NCBI GenBank assembly: GCA_963736575.1 | Contig: CAVTPD010000002.1 | Coordinates: 224,027 to 288,026 of the forward strand | Source of the DNA: CAVTPD01 sp963736575 | Lineage (GTDB): Bacteria > Bacteroidota > Bacteroidia > Cytophagales > JAAEPT01 | DNA length: 64,000 nucleotides | Direction: 5' to 3' | Shown: piece by piece, positions 9,334 through 18,492 of the stretch | Position numbering within the stretch: position 1 is the stretch's first letter | Layout: each line of letters opens with the position of its first letter | Made by a program: the position numbers and the translations under genes | The notes under the pieces: generated by a model | Databases searched by the model: none | The model's input: only the letters and a program-made list of their open reading frames with translations | What the model was told of the DNA's origin: nothing

Positions 9334-9530
9334 TTTTACGTATTTTTAATACAATCTTTTTAAACGGAATAAGCCTATTTCTCACCCTTTATATAAATCC
9401 CTTAAAAAACTTTAGAACCGTGTTATTAATCTAAAGCTCCCTATTTGTTAACATACAGTTAACATTGAATATGAGTTAATGTCTTTTAAATGCCATTATT
9501 TTGCAATCCTTAACATTAAATTAAGATTCA

Positions 9531-10736
9531 TTGAATATTAAATTAACATTATTGATCGGGTTGGCTTTTGTAGCTAACATTGTTGTTGGGCAAACGGACA
9601 GTACCTCTAATGAGACAACTAAAACATCAAAAGAATGGTACCGAAAAATACGAATAAGCGGTTACGGACAAGTTCGTTACAATAAACTCTTCGAAACCAA
9701 CTCAGACTTACGATGTGAACAATGTGACAAAAACTGGGGCGGTGATAATGGCGGTTTGTCTTTAAGACGAATGCGTTTAAAAGTATCTGGCCAAGTTGCT
9801 CCTAGAGTGTTTGTGTATTTCCAGGCAGATTTTGCTTCGGCACTTGGCGAAAGTCTTCATATTGGCATGTTAAAAGACGCCTACATGGATTTAGGACTAG
9901 ATGATGATAATGAATTCAGAATTAGACTTGGGCAAAGCAAAATACCATATGGTTATGAAAACATGCAGTCTAGTAGCCAGCGCTTACCTTTAGACAGAAA
10001 TGACGGTATTAACAGTGCGCTTAAAAACGAACGTGATTTAGCCGCTATATTTTACTGGGCTAGAAAAGACAAAAGAGCCCTTTTTAAATCATTAAGCAAG
10101 CAAGGGTTAAAACATTCTGGTGATTACGGTTGTTTTGCTTTAGGTATCTTTAACGGGCAGACCGCCAATGTTTCAGATCAAAACAACGCTTTTCATGTAG
10201 TGAGTAGGTTTACTTACCCTATAGAAATAGGTAGACAAGTTATTGAACCGGGTATCCAGGCCTATTCTGGTAAATATGTTTTATTGAAAACAAGCCCTAA
10301 CGTTAAAGTAAAAGAAGGCAAAGAATACATAGACCAACGTATTGCCGCATCCTTTATTCTTTACCCTAAGCCGTTTGGTATTCAAGCAGAATACAACATT
10401 GGTAGAGGCCCAGAATACAACAAACTTACCGATTCTATTGAAGTGAAAAATTTGAACGGTGGCTACATTACTCTATCCTATATGATAAAAAAATGGGAAC
10501 AACGTTTTATTCCCTTCACTAGAGCACAATATTATGACGGTGGTAAAAAACACGAATTAGATGCCCGAAGCTACCATGTTAAGGAGTTGGAAATGGGTAT
10601 TGAATGGCATCCCAACAAAAACTTTGAATTAGTGGCAGTTTATGTATTTTCAGAAAGAAGATTTGAAGACCACACTACGCCAAACAACCTTCAAAAAGGA
10701 CGTTTAATGAGGCTACAAGCACAAGTTAATTTTTAG
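9531..10736 (+). CDS. Phosphate-selective porin OprO/OprP-type outer-membrane protein
   Basis: A 401-residue outer-membrane porin. It has a signal peptide (about 1-20, ending VVGQ), an OprO/OprP-like barrel beginning ISGYGQVRYNK, and family features such as LRRMRLKVSGQVAPRVFVYFQ, then LRLGQSK-like IRLGQSKIPYGYENMQSS and a terminal strand MRLQAQVNF ending in Phe. It probably carries phosphate or other small anions across the outer membrane; the anion preference is unknown for Bacteroidota members. The start is TTG at 9531, since no in-frame ATG gives a signal peptide. The IS982 element ends about 197 bp upstream, so its promoter region may have been altered. Confidence 0.85.
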   Translation: MNIKLTLLIGLAFVANIVVGQTDSTSNETTKTSKEWYRKIRISGYGQVRYNKLFETNSDLRCEQCDKNWGGDNGGLSLRRMRLKVSGQVAPRVFVYFQADFASALGESLHIGMLKDAYMDLGLDDDNEFRIRLGQSKIPYGYENMQSSSQRLPLDRNDGINSALKNERDLAAIFYWARKDKRALFKSLSKQGLKHSGDYGCFALGIFNGQTANVSDQNNAFHVVSRFTYPIEIGRQVIEPGIQAYSGKYVLLKTSPNVKVKEGKEYIDQRIAASFILYPKPFGIQAEYNIGRGPEYNKLTDSIEVKNLNGGYITLSYMIKKWEQRFIPFTRAQYYDGGKKHELDARSYHVKELEMGIEWHPNKNFELVAVYVFSERRFEDHTTPNNLQKGRLMRLQAQVNF

Positions 10737-10767
10737 TTTCCTTCTATTAAAAAAAACGTTTCATAAA

Positions 10768-10803
10768 AAAGCCTTCATTTACTATTTAATAAATGAAGGC
10801 TTT
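10768..10803. terminator. Bidirectional intrinsic terminator
   Basis: A perfect 14-bp stem AAAGCCTTCATTTA (10768-10781) / TAAATGAAGGCTTT (10790-10803) around an 8-nt loop, with A-rich and T-rich flanks. It lies between the convergent porin and beta-helix genes and can serve both. Confidence 0.85.
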
Positions 10804-10846
10804 ACTTTAAAAGAAGGTTTAATAGACAAGTCCTTTTTTGTAAGGT

Positions 10847-13800
10847 TTAGTACGAAACTAGTTTTCCTCTTTTTATTAACTGACGATCCTTCGATTTTAA
10901 TTCATAAACAACCACTCCAGTAATTTTTTTAGGTAAAACAATTTCTTCTCCGTCTTGCACCTTTCTATTCAAAAGAATTTCTCCAAAAGCACTAAATAAT
11001 TTAAGGTTCGCTTCTCCTTCAATACCTTTTATAAATATAATTTGTCTAAATGGATTTGGCCCAACTGTAATAGTTTGGTCAACAGACGCCACTTCAGATG
11101 ATAACACTACCTCTTCCTCTACTACAACCTCACCTAAACGTTCTGGGTATTTAGTCCTTACTGTATTTAAGACCGTGTTAGTAGTAACAGGTAGGTTATA
11201 ATCAAAATAAATATTGGCCTTATTTAGAACTTCTGCAGTCTCAAAAACATCCTGCTCTAAATCAACTGAAAAACTTACGTATCCTTGGCTTCCAGCCAAA
11301 TCTGTTGTGCTATCTGGTAAATTAATCCCATTCAATGTCCATACTGCAATTGCAGGATTGTTACCAAAAATCTGAAGACTAGCATTATGGGAAGTTGGTA
11401 GTTCATTAAAAGTAGAAATATCAAAATATGGACTCAAGGTATCTATTATCATAACACGTCCCGCATTATCTGTTCCTGTATTCTGAAAGTAAATAGTATA
11501 TTCTAATGGCTGATTTTTCAAGATATTCCCTGCTTCTCCCCAACCTTTTGGGCTTACTACAATTTCATTAGGATCATAGCTTCCGGTAATCTGAGTGCAT
11601 TTTTCGGCTTTACCATACACTTTATTTGTAGCATCTGATAATGGTATAAAATCACCTGTGTTATTTGTATTACAAGCTCCTAAATTGTAATAAGTTACTG
11701 AATTGAATGGGTTCCCTTCCGTTTGATCTGCTTCTACTCTAATGTCTTCAAAATTATCATATATTGTAATTTTAGCGGTATCATTCGGTTCTATTTGAAA
11801 GCTTCCTTTAAAAACTAAAGTATCATCTAAAAACACTCGGTATTCTTCTTCGGAAGTCATAGGAGAAGAAGAATTATTTACCAAATAGAAGGATGCGCCA
11901 CCTTCCTTACATACACCTAATACATTAATAGTAGATCCATCCCAATCAGGAGAAACAAGTGTGCAATTGTCTTGTGTATTAATTATTGCTTCCACACAAA
12001 CATAGTCTCCTAAATTATTGGCTGTAGGATCACACTTAACAGAGTCAACTATGTTAAGCTTAAATGTTTCTTGACTAGTCAATTCCGAAATCATAAAGTT
12101 TAACATATCCCCATTCTCAGATCTATTTTGGTAAGTTGGGGTAAAGTTTTTAACCGTAATTTTATCAGAAAGCTTAATCTTTAAAGCACGATTAGTTACT
12201 GGTAACGCACTTTTATTGGTAACCAATACTTCAGTTTTACTTTCAAAACAATTTCTTTTTCTTAATGAAGATATCTGTACATCTAAACGCTCACATGTTT
12301 TCACTTGATTAAAAAAAACACCTACATCTATAATTTCACCATTATTTATGGCTTCGAATCCAGATTTAATACCCGTTTTAGGACAAATAGGGGACATTTC
12401 TTCTAGTTCATCTTCATCTAAAAATTGTGTTAATTCATAATTCCCTATAGGAAGTCGGAATGAAAATTCACCCTTAGAATTAGTTGTTGTATAAAATTCT
12501 CCTGGAGTAGCTTTTATTGAAATACCTTTTAAGCCAATAGAATTTTCATTTTGCTGGCAAGTTTCTTCAGGATCGTATAAAACTTTTCCTTTTAAGGTGA
12601 TTAATTCTGAAACATATGCTGTTTCCACCGCACCAAGGTCAACGCCATTCCCCTGTACTCGCTGGTTTCCGTAAACATCTTTTGGAAATTGCTGATGAAA
12701 TTCATCTTCCACACCAAAATCAACGGCATTTGAAAACGCTAACGGATAATATTCACCTGAAAGAAATGGATCTTGCTCAATGTTATTGTTTTCAGAAGTA
12801 ATACCATTAATAATGTTTTGCTCATAACTAACTTGGGCTTCTGGTTTACTATAAACACTAGAATCTCCGTTATTCCAAATAATGTTGTTTTTAAGAACAC
12901 CGGCTCCATTTTCAAAATGCAAAGCACCAGAACGATTTTCTATACCTACATTATCTACAATTGTATTGTTAACGAAATAAGCTTTATAGTTTAAATCATC
13001 CCCATTACTGTTATAAACAGCCCCACCATTAATAGAAACATTTCCTTTAAAAATGTTGCCATAGAAATATGAGTTTTCATTATAAATTGATGAATAAATA
13101 GCTCCTCCAAACAAGTTTGTTTTAGATCCATTGCCTTCAAAAATACAGTTAGAGATTAGTTTAGTACGAGGGGCATATAATGCACCGCCATAAAGTTCAG
13201 CATAATTGTTTCTAAAAATACAATTCTGAACCAAGGAGGAATCACTTAATAGATATATTGCACCACCGCTGTAATCAGAACGGTTACCTACAAATTGGGA
13301 ATTTTTTATCTCAGAATATTCACCTACACTTAAAAAAGCACCGCCATTAACTTTTGCAGAATTATTAAAAAACTGGCAACTATCAACCAATAATCTACCT
13401 CCTGAATTATAAAATGTTCCCGACTGGTTATTCGATTTATTGTTTTGGAATAAACTGTTTTTTAAGATGTGATTTTTAGCATAAATATAATAACACCCAA
13501 TCTGACTGCCACTAGTTTCATTACCATCAAAAACGCAATTTGTAACACTAAGAGAATCGTCTACTGATGCATAAAAAACAGCCGCTTGTCCGCTAACTTG
13601 GTTATTTAAAAATTGACAGCTGTCTATGTATACATTTTTTTGACTACTAATATACATAGCTGCATTACCACTAGCTTTAAGATTTTTAAAAATGGTATTC
13701 TTTAAAAAGAAATCATCTTGAACCGTAATATAAAAACCTGCATTAGAGCCTTCAGAAGTTATATTTTCAATTAAACAGTCTTCAATAGTTAATTTATCTG

Positions 13801-14911
13801 AATACAAATAGCCAGAAGCATAACTTGATTCAGAATAATTATTAATGAATTTCACATTAGAGAACAATATAATACTAGATCCCGAGTAAGGACCATAACC
13901 TCCACTAGCTGTATTATCTTCAAAAGTGGTATTTTTAATGATAAGTGAATCTCCACCAGAAATATATAAACTACCGCTATTTCCTATATAGTTATCATGA
14001 AACGAGCAACTGTCTACTAAAACAGAAGTCTTATATGCAAAAACAAGACTATTACTGCTGCCTGTATTTTCATAAAATTCATTGCTAATTAAGGTCAATT
14101 TATTGGCTTCACCACCCTGTAAAAAAACACAACCCGATGACTTATTTTTATTATTGTAAAAGGCAGAATTTCTAATTGCTACATCACTAGAATCAACCCT
14201 TATCATAACTTGAGATCTTGTGTGTTTTGTAAACTCCGAACTTTCTATCATAAGTTTTGAGCCCGTAGTTTTCACATAAATCCCTTCATAATTTTTAGCA
14301 AGGTTTTCTTCAAAATAAGAATTTAGAATAAATAATTTGCCCGCCACTGAAGGGTTATAAAAAATTGCTGATGACGATTCCTCAGCTCTATTTCTTTTAA
14401 ACCAACAATTATTTAATTGAAGGTTTTTTGACTGGCAATATATTGCACCACCTACTTTGTCTTCTTCGTTAGGTCCTTCAGCGTAGGCATCATCAAACTC
14501 AATGCCGTCAATTAAAACCGTACCTTCAAAATCTGTGATTTTAAAAATATGATACGCATTATCTAGTGTATCAGATGGGTCACCTATATTACCACTTAAA
14601 TAGGTACGTTCATCAATCACTCTATCTTCCTTAGTTTTCTCACCACTAAAGCCTCCGTAAATATCTAATGGCTTAGTTATTTCATAGGAAATGCTTCTAT
14701 CGGTTGTTGCAGTAGTATAGACTCCTTTTGCCATCCAGATCTCATCGCCTGCATTTGCATTAGATATTGCCACATGTAAACTTGTGAAAGCATCTTCCCA
14801 AGATGTACCATCATTATTTCCGGTAGCATTTTGATTTACAAAAATTTGGGAGAACAACTGTGAGTTAATCAACAGAAGTAAAAAAGGTAAAAGTCTTTTC
14901 ATCAGTAACAT
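10847..14911 (-). CDS. Large secreted parallel beta-helix protein with T9SS type A sorting domain
   Basis: A 1,354-residue T9SS cargo protein. A signal peptide (true start perhaps the fourth codon, Met at 14902) is followed by a polymorphic-membrane-protein-like N-terminus (FVNQNATGNNDGTSWEDAF). A long right-handed beta-helix with many NCxFxxNxA-type turns (about 130-720) follows, such as SGGAIY and GGALYAP. Next come a carboxypeptidase-regulatory/SdrD-like beta-sandwich (about 765-840), Cys-rich segments, a conserved-repeat/DUF7619-like domain (about 1100-1265; SYDPNEIVVSPKGWG, IYFDYNLP) and a C-terminal sorting domain from VGPNPFRQ (about 1283). It is probably a cell-surface adhesin or polysaccharide-binding protein; no catalytic site is recognisable. 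A TAnnTTTG box at 14931-14938 precedes it. Confidence 0.8.
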   Translation of the reverse strand: MLLMKRLLPFLLLLINSQLFSQIFVNQNATGNNDGTSWEDAFTSLHVAISNANAGDEIWMAKGVYTTATTDRSISYEITKPLDIYGGFSGEKTKEDRVIDERTYLSGNIGDPSDTLDNAYHIFKITDFEGTVLIDGIEFDDAYAEGPNEEDKVGGAIYCQSKNLQLNNCWFKRNRAEESSSAIFYNPSVAGKLFILNSYFEENLAKNYEGIYVKTTGSKLMIESSEFTKHTRSQVMIRVDSSDVAIRNSAFYNNKNKSSGCVFLQGGEANKLTLISNEFYENTGSSNSLVFAYKTSVLVDSCSFHDNYIGNSGSLYISGGDSLIIKNTTFEDNTASGGYGPYSGSSIILFSNVKFINNYSESSYASGYLYSDKLTIEDCLIENITSEGSNAGFYITVQDDFFLKNTIFKNLKASGNAAMYISSQKNVYIDSCQFLNNQVSGQAAVFYASVDDSLSVTNCVFDGNETSGSQIGCYYIYAKNHILKNSLFQNNKSNNQSGTFYNSGGRLLVDSCQFFNNSAKVNGGAFLSVGEYSEIKNSQFVGNRSDYSGGAIYLLSDSSLVQNCIFRNNYAELYGGALYAPRTKLISNCIFEGNGSKTNLFGGAIYSSIYNENSYFYGNIFKGNVSINGGAVYNSNGDDLNYKAYFVNNTIVDNVGIENRSGALHFENGAGVLKNNIIWNNGDSSVYSKPEAQVSYEQNIINGITSENNNIEQDPFLSGEYYPLAFSNAVDFGVEDEFHQQFPKDVYGNQRVQGNGVDLGAVETAYVSELITLKGKVLYDPEETCQQNENSIGLKGISIKATPGEFYTTTNSKGEFSFRLPIGNYELTQFLDEDELEEMSPICPKTGIKSGFEAINNGEIIDVGVFFNQVKTCERLDVQISSLRKRNCFESKTEVLVTNKSALPVTNRALKIKLSDKITVKNFTPTYQNRSENGDMLNFMISELTSQETFKLNIVDSVKCDPTANNLGDYVCVEAIINTQDNCTLVSPDWDGSTINVLGVCKEGGASFYLVNNSSSPMTSEEEYRVFLDDTLVFKGSFQIEPNDTAKITIYDNFEDIRVEADQTEGNPFNSVTYYNLGACNTNNTGDFIPLSDATNKVYGKAEKCTQITGSYDPNEIVVSPKGWGEAGNILKNQPLEYTIYFQNTGTDNAGRVMIIDTLSPYFDISTFNELPTSHNASLQIFGNNPAIAVWTLNGINLPDSTTDLAGSQGYVSFSVDLEQDVFETAEVLNKANIYFDYNLPVTTNTVLNTVRTKYPERLGEVVVEEEVVLSSEVASVDQTITVGPNPFRQIIFIKGIEGEANLKLFSAFGEILLNRKVQDGEEIVLPKKITGVVVYELKSKDRQLIKRGKLVSY

Positions 14912-14930
14912 ATATTTAAAAACTAATTTT

Positions 14931-14938
14931 CAAATATA
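14931..14938 (-). promoter_or_regulatory. Putative -7 box (TATATTTG) of the beta-helix gene
   Basis: TATATTTG on the minus strand matches the Bacteroidota -7 consensus TAnnTTTG. It lies 19 nt before the ATG at 14911. No convincing -33 TTG was seen. Confidence 0.45.
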
Positions 14939-14983
14939 GTACTTTCAGAAAGTAAAAAAGTTAATAATTAAGAATTGTGTTAG

Positions 14984-15208
14984 TTATAGATTCTCCTTAT
15001 CCAACACAACTTCTTCTAATTGGTTAAAAGTGAATTTATGTTTATTAAGGATTTTGTCTTTGAAAAGAATTTCTTCGCTTGTGATTTTAAGAATTACACC
15101 ATGCATAACCACACCTGTTTTAAAAATTAAATCTAGGTCGGTATTTAGTAACCCAGGTAATTTCTCTTTTAACTGTGAAGCCGGAATAATCTCTAAAATC
15201 TTACTCAT
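14984..15208 (-). CDS. Small conserved-looking protein, possible Sm-like fold
   Basis: A 74-residue protein I do not recognise. It starts 2 bp after the DUF4835 gene and ends the coaBC-DUF4835 operon, so it is very likely a real gene. The middle reads FKTGVVMHGVILKITSEEIL and then FKDKILNKHKFTF, a pattern of short alternating hydrophobic strands with a Gly, which superficially resembles an Sm1-type beta motif. The C-terminus is acidic (EEVVLDKENL). There is no signal peptide or membrane helix, so it should be cytoplasmic. The Sm-like idea is speculative. Confidence 0.6.
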   Translation of the reverse strand: MSKILEIIPASQLKEKLPGLLNTDLDLIFKTGVVMHGVILKITSEEILFKDKILNKHKFTFNQLEEVVLDKENL

Positions 15209-15210
15209 GC

Positions 15211-16110
15211 TTAGTTTAAAATTGTACGGTATTTTTCTTGACGTGTAGGGTCTATTTCTATAAGTAAATTCATAGCTTTTGTTTTTAATTGGCGATCTTG
15301 GGCGCCTTTAAAAATATTGACTAATTCGTCACTTTTACCTAGCATGTAACTTTTAATTAAAACACTAGATGGGTTTAGTCTTCTAATTTCTTTAATAGCT
15401 TCTAAAACTTCTATCATTAATTTTTGAGCGGCTTCTAAGTCTTTATTAAATTGATCAAAAGCTTTATAGTGATAGATATAAAGTCCTTTTCTAAAGGGTT
15501 CAAATTGATTATTTAACAAGTTATCAATTAACCAATAACGGGTATTTGTTCCGTCTTGTTGTTTCCAACCGGCAGCTGAAGAGTTTTGTGCTGTATTAGA
15601 TATCTGTCTTGCTTTTTCATAATATGGACTTCCGCCTAATTCAGAAAAAGTGTCGTAATCCATACCAATAATTATATTGGCATAAAAAGCTAATATAGAA
15701 ACTAAATTGGTGTTAAAGCCAGTTTCATTATAAACAATATCTACACCTTCGGTATATACAAATTCAAAATTCTGGTCAATAAAATTAAGTACTGTACTTT
15801 CGTAATCGGTACCATAAATAGGTCTTAAAGATTGTATTTGTACCGTTGCATTATAACTTGTAAGACTTGTTTGCTCACTAATTTTAATACTTACATTACA
15901 GTTTATGCGCTCTTCGGGTTCAAAATCATCTTTTGTCCAAATGGTTTGGTTCATAAACTCAGTAAAGGCTCTTTCCATTTCTTGGAATACCCGCTGGTTT
16001 ACTGTCTGAACTTGACTATAATCTATAACAACTCTACAAGTAAGTTCTTGTGCTTGTACTGCTGTTATAAAAAATAACAAAATGAAAATATTGAACAGTC
16101 TTTTAATCAT
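15211..16110 (-). CDS. DUF4835-family secreted/periplasmic protein
   Basis: A 299-residue protein with a signal peptide (about 1-20, ending VQAQ) and the DUF4835 pattern: an early ELTCRVVIDYSQVQ, then MNQTIWTKDDFEPEERINC, ILAFYANIIIGMDYDTFSELGG, and a C-terminal PTRQEKYRTIL. DUF4835 proteins are conserved in Bacteroidota next to coaBC. I know of no certain biochemical role; an envelope or T9SS-related function is often suspected. Its ATG overlaps the end of coaB by 8 bp, so it is translationally coupled in the bamD-rpoZ-coaC-coaB operon. Confidence 0.82.
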   Translation of the reverse strand: MIKRLFNIFILLFFITAVQAQELTCRVVIDYSQVQTVNQRVFQEMERAFTEFMNQTIWTKDDFEPEERINCNVSIKISEQTSLTSYNATVQIQSLRPIYGTDYESTVLNFIDQNFEFVYTEGVDIVYNETGFNTNLVSILAFYANIIIGMDYDTFSELGGSPYYEKARQISNTAQNSSAAGWKQQDGTNTRYWLIDNLLNNQFEPFRKGLYIYHYKAFDQFNKDLEAAQKLMIEVLEAIKEIRRLNPSSVLIKSYMLGKSDELVNIFKGAQDRQLKTKAMNLLIEIDPTRQEKYRTILN

Positions 16111-16747
16111 CCCACTTTTTTTCTAGGTAATCTATAATATCTTTAGCCACCTCTGTCTTAAGTTTTTTAGGAAATTCTATCTTATTATTAGCCTCTAAAA
16201 TAACAATTTGATTCTCATTTGCCTGAAAACAGGTGTCTTTATTCTGAAGTGAATTTAAAACGATAAAGTCCAAATTCTTAGACGCTAACTTTTTGTAAGC
16301 ATTAGTTTCTTCGTTTTCTGTTTCTAACGCAAAACCAACCAAAATCTGATTTTCCGTTTTTAATTGACCCAATTCCTTTGCTATGTCTTTTGTTTTAACA
16401 AGTTCAATTTGAAATTCAGCTTCCGATTTTTTTATTTTCTGATGAGCAACATATTTGGGTGTATAATCGGCCACTGCTGCACAAAGAATAGCGGCGTGGC
16501 AATCTAGAAAGTAATTAGAACTTTCTACATACATTTGGTGAGCTGTTTCTACTGAAATTAAGGTTAAGCCTTTGGGGACAGGAATAGATACTGGGCCAGA
16601 TATTAAAATTACTTCAGCCCCACGGTTTACTAATTCTTCCGCAATAGAATACCCCATTTTACCGCTAGACCTGTTTCCTATAAACCGAACAGGATCTATT
16701 GGTTCATGTGTTGGGCCGGCTGTAACAAGGATTTTTTTACCTTTCAT
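16103..16747 (-). CDS. coaB: Phosphopantothenate-cysteine ligase (CoaB domain, separate frame)
   Basis: A 214-residue CoaB half that condenses 4'-phosphopantothenate with cysteine in coenzyme A synthesis. It carries KKILVTAGPTHEPIDPVRF, then GNRSSGKMG and the CAAVADYTP and LVGFALETEN motifs of the ligase. It is normally the C-terminal half of one CoaBC polypeptide. Here it begins with ATG at 16745-16747, inside the last codons of coaC (11-bp overlap, +1 frame). Removing one base from the T7 run just before this ATG would fuse the two halves as ...VINFLMKGKKIL..., the expected linker. Either a true split with coupled translation or a homopolymer indel is possible. Confidence 0.88.
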   Translation of the reverse strand: MKGKKILVTAGPTHEPIDPVRFIGNRSSGKMGYSIAEELVNRGAEVILISGPVSIPVPKGLTLISVETAHQMYVESSNYFLDCHAAILCAAVADYTPKYVAHQKIKKSEAEFQIELVKTKDIAKELGQLKTENQILVGFALETENEETNAYKKLASKNLDFIVLNSLQNKDTCFQANENQIVILEANNKIEFPKKLKTEVAKDIIDYLEKKWDD

Positions 16748-17291
16748 TAAAAAAATTTATAACGAAGGCACAAATTTCGGAGGGTTCAGCCATTCTTCCT
16801 TGACCTATTAAACCTGAAGCTAATTCGCCTTCTTTGGCATCTATGATTTTTACTCCGTATTCTTTAAGTAATTTAAAATTTCTTAAAGTGGAGGGGTGTT
16901 TATACATGTCTAAATCCATAGCGGGTACAACTATTACAGGACATCTAGCAGAGAGATATGCTGCTGTAAGCATATTGTCACAAATGCCATTAGCCATTTT
17001 AGCTAAACTATTGGCACTAGCTGGGGCTATTATATAGGCATCTGCCCATAGACCTATTTCTACATGGTTATTCCATGCACTTCCGGTATCGTTTATTAAA
17101 TCCGAAAAAACCGGATGATTAGACAAGGTAGAAAGGGTAAGCGGGGTAATAAACTTTTCGGCAGCAGATGTGGTAATCACTTTTACTTCTGCCCCTAATT
17201 TAATAAGGTCACGAACTAATATTGCGCTTTTATAAGCGGCAATACTACCTGTGACCCCTAGAAGTATTTTTTTCCCTTTTAAAGAGTTCAA
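16737..17291 (-). CDS. coaC: Phosphopantothenoylcysteine decarboxylase (CoaC domain, separate frame)
   Basis: A 184-residue flavoprotein half that decarboxylates 4'-phosphopantothenoylcysteine to 4'-phosphopantetheine. Motifs are LGVTGSIAAYKS at the N-terminus, the active-site His in WNNHVEIG, PASANSLAKMANGICDN, and the substrate-clamp segment PAMDLDMYKHP. The C-terminus GLIGQGRMAEPSEICAFV is exactly where a fused CoaBC would run into its ligase half, but the frame stops at NFFNER. It starts directly next to rpoZ (no gap), in the bamD-rpoZ-coaC-coaB-DUF4835 operon. Confidence 0.9.
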   Translation of the reverse strand: MNSLKGKKILLGVTGSIAAYKSAILVRDLIKLGAEVKVITTSAAEKFITPLTLSTLSNHPVFSDLINDTGSAWNNHVEIGLWADAYIIAPASANSLAKMANGICDNMLTAAYLSARCPVIVVPAMDLDMYKHPSTLRNFKLLKEYGVKIIDAKEGELASGLIGQGRMAEPSEICAFVINFFNER

Positions 17292-17621
17292 TTATGCTTC
17301 TTCTCTTTCTCTGAAATAAATTTTTTCTTCGCTATACTCTTCTAATGCAATAGCTGTTGGCTTAGGCATTCTTTCGTAGTATTTACTAATCTCTATTTGC
17401 TCTCTGTTTTCAAATACTTCTTCTAAGTTATCTACAGTAGAAGCAAATTCGGCCAATTTTGAATTCAGTTCTTCTTTAGTTTTTATAGCTATTTGCTTAG
17501 CTCTTTCACCTAAAATATGAACCGCTTTATATACATTACCTGTCTGAATGGCTAACTCGTTAACGTCTCTAGTAATTATTGACGATTTTGCTGATGATGA
17601 AGTAGTACTCATATTATTCAA
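17292..17621 (-). CDS. rpoZ: RNA polymerase omega subunit, Bacteroidota type
   Basis: A 109-residue protein matching the divergent omega subunit of Bacteroidota (RNA polymerase Rpb6/omega fold). Diagnostic stretches are ITRDVNELAIQTGNVYKAVH, ILGERAKQI and a C-terminal PKPTAIALEEYSEEKIYF. It assists assembly of the beta-prime subunit in RNA polymerase. It overlaps the end of bamD by 8 bp and abuts coaC, so it is the second gene of the operon. Confidence 0.92.
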   Translation of the reverse strand: MNNMSTTSSSAKSSIITRDVNELAIQTGNVYKAVHILGERAKQIAIKTKEELNSKLAEFASTVDNLEEVFENREQIEISKYYERMPKPTAIALEEYSEEKIYFREREEA

Positions 17622-18450
17622 CTTGGTTTAATAATTCTTTAATATTGGTGTATATATATTCGGCTTGTTTAGCAAACTCGCCATTGCTGTAATTATCTAC
17701 ATAATCAAAATAGAAGTTTTCAGCCGTTTTTAAACGTTCTCTTTTCAGATGAATTATGTTTCCTTCATCGTCAGTAACCATTTCATGGCTTTCTTTCCCT
17801 AGTTTATATTGCGACTCCACTTTAAGAAATTGTAATTCTTCATTATAGTGAGAATCTGGGAAATCTATTTTGAAATTATCTACTGCCACAACAGAAGCTT
17901 TATAACGTTCTACTTTATGGTATAATTTTGTATTAGTGTATGCCTTAAGTTCTAATTTTTCCTGTAGTTCGTCAATCTTTTGATTCACTTCACTAGCGTA
18001 TTCAGAATATGGATACTTATTTATATAGTTCTGAAAAGCAATAATTGCTTTTTCGGTACTTTGTTGATCTAATGTACTTTTGGGTGAAATTTTGTATAAA
18101 CAAACACCTCGCATATACATTGCTTCTTGTACTTTTTCACTTCTGGTGTACGTTTCATAATAACGTTTAAAATAGTATGAAGAAACTATATACTGCTTTT
18201 CGTAGAATTGAGTATACGCATAGTACAATTCTATTTTATCTGCATTTTTTTTACCATTTGCTAATGGCAAAAGATCTTCAAAAAGAATAGATGCGTGGTA
18301 ATAATCTTTCTTATCGTAATACTTTACCGCTGCTTCAAATTTCTCATCAAAAGATCCTTTTTTTCTGGTTTTGGCAAATTTACTTCTACAACCGAAGCAG
18401 ATTAAAACCATAGAAATTAACACATAACTCAGAAGAGTACTCTTACCCAT
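17614..18450 (-). CDS. bamD: Outer-membrane assembly lipoprotein BamD
   Basis: A 278-residue lipoprotein of the BAM complex, which inserts beta-barrel proteins into the outer membrane. The lipobox is LICFGCRSK (Cys21). TPR-like helical repeats follow: FEAAVKYYDKKDYYHASILFE, VSSYYFKRYYETY, IIAFQNYINKYPYSEYASEV. It heads the operon bamD-rpoZ-coaC-coaB-DUF4835. A TATCTTTG box lies only 7 nt before its ATG, so the transcript may have almost no leader. Confidence 0.93.
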   Translation of the reverse strand: MGKSTLLSYVLISMVLICFGCRSKFAKTRKKGSFDEKFEAAVKYYDKKDYYHASILFEDLLPLANGKKNADKIELYYAYTQFYEKQYIVSSYYFKRYYETYTRSEKVQEAMYMRGVCLYKISPKSTLDQQSTEKAIIAFQNYINKYPYSEYASEVNQKIDELQEKLELKAYTNTKLYHKVERYKASVVAVDNFKIDFPDSHYNEELQFLKVESQYKLGKESHEMVTDDEGNIIHLKRERLKTAENFYFDYVDNYSNGEFAKQAEYIYTNIKELLNQVE

Positions 18451-18457
18451 AATTGCG

Positions 18458-18465
18458 CAAAGATA
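18458..18465 (-). promoter_or_regulatory. Putative -7 box (TATCTTTG) of the bamD operon
   Basis: TATCTTTG on the minus strand fits TAnnTTTG. Seven bases separate it from the bamD ATG (18448-18450), so a start site 4-6 nt downstream would give a leader of 3 nt or less. Confidence 0.5.
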
Positions 18466-18492
18466 ACGTATTATTAAACTTAATCCTAAATT

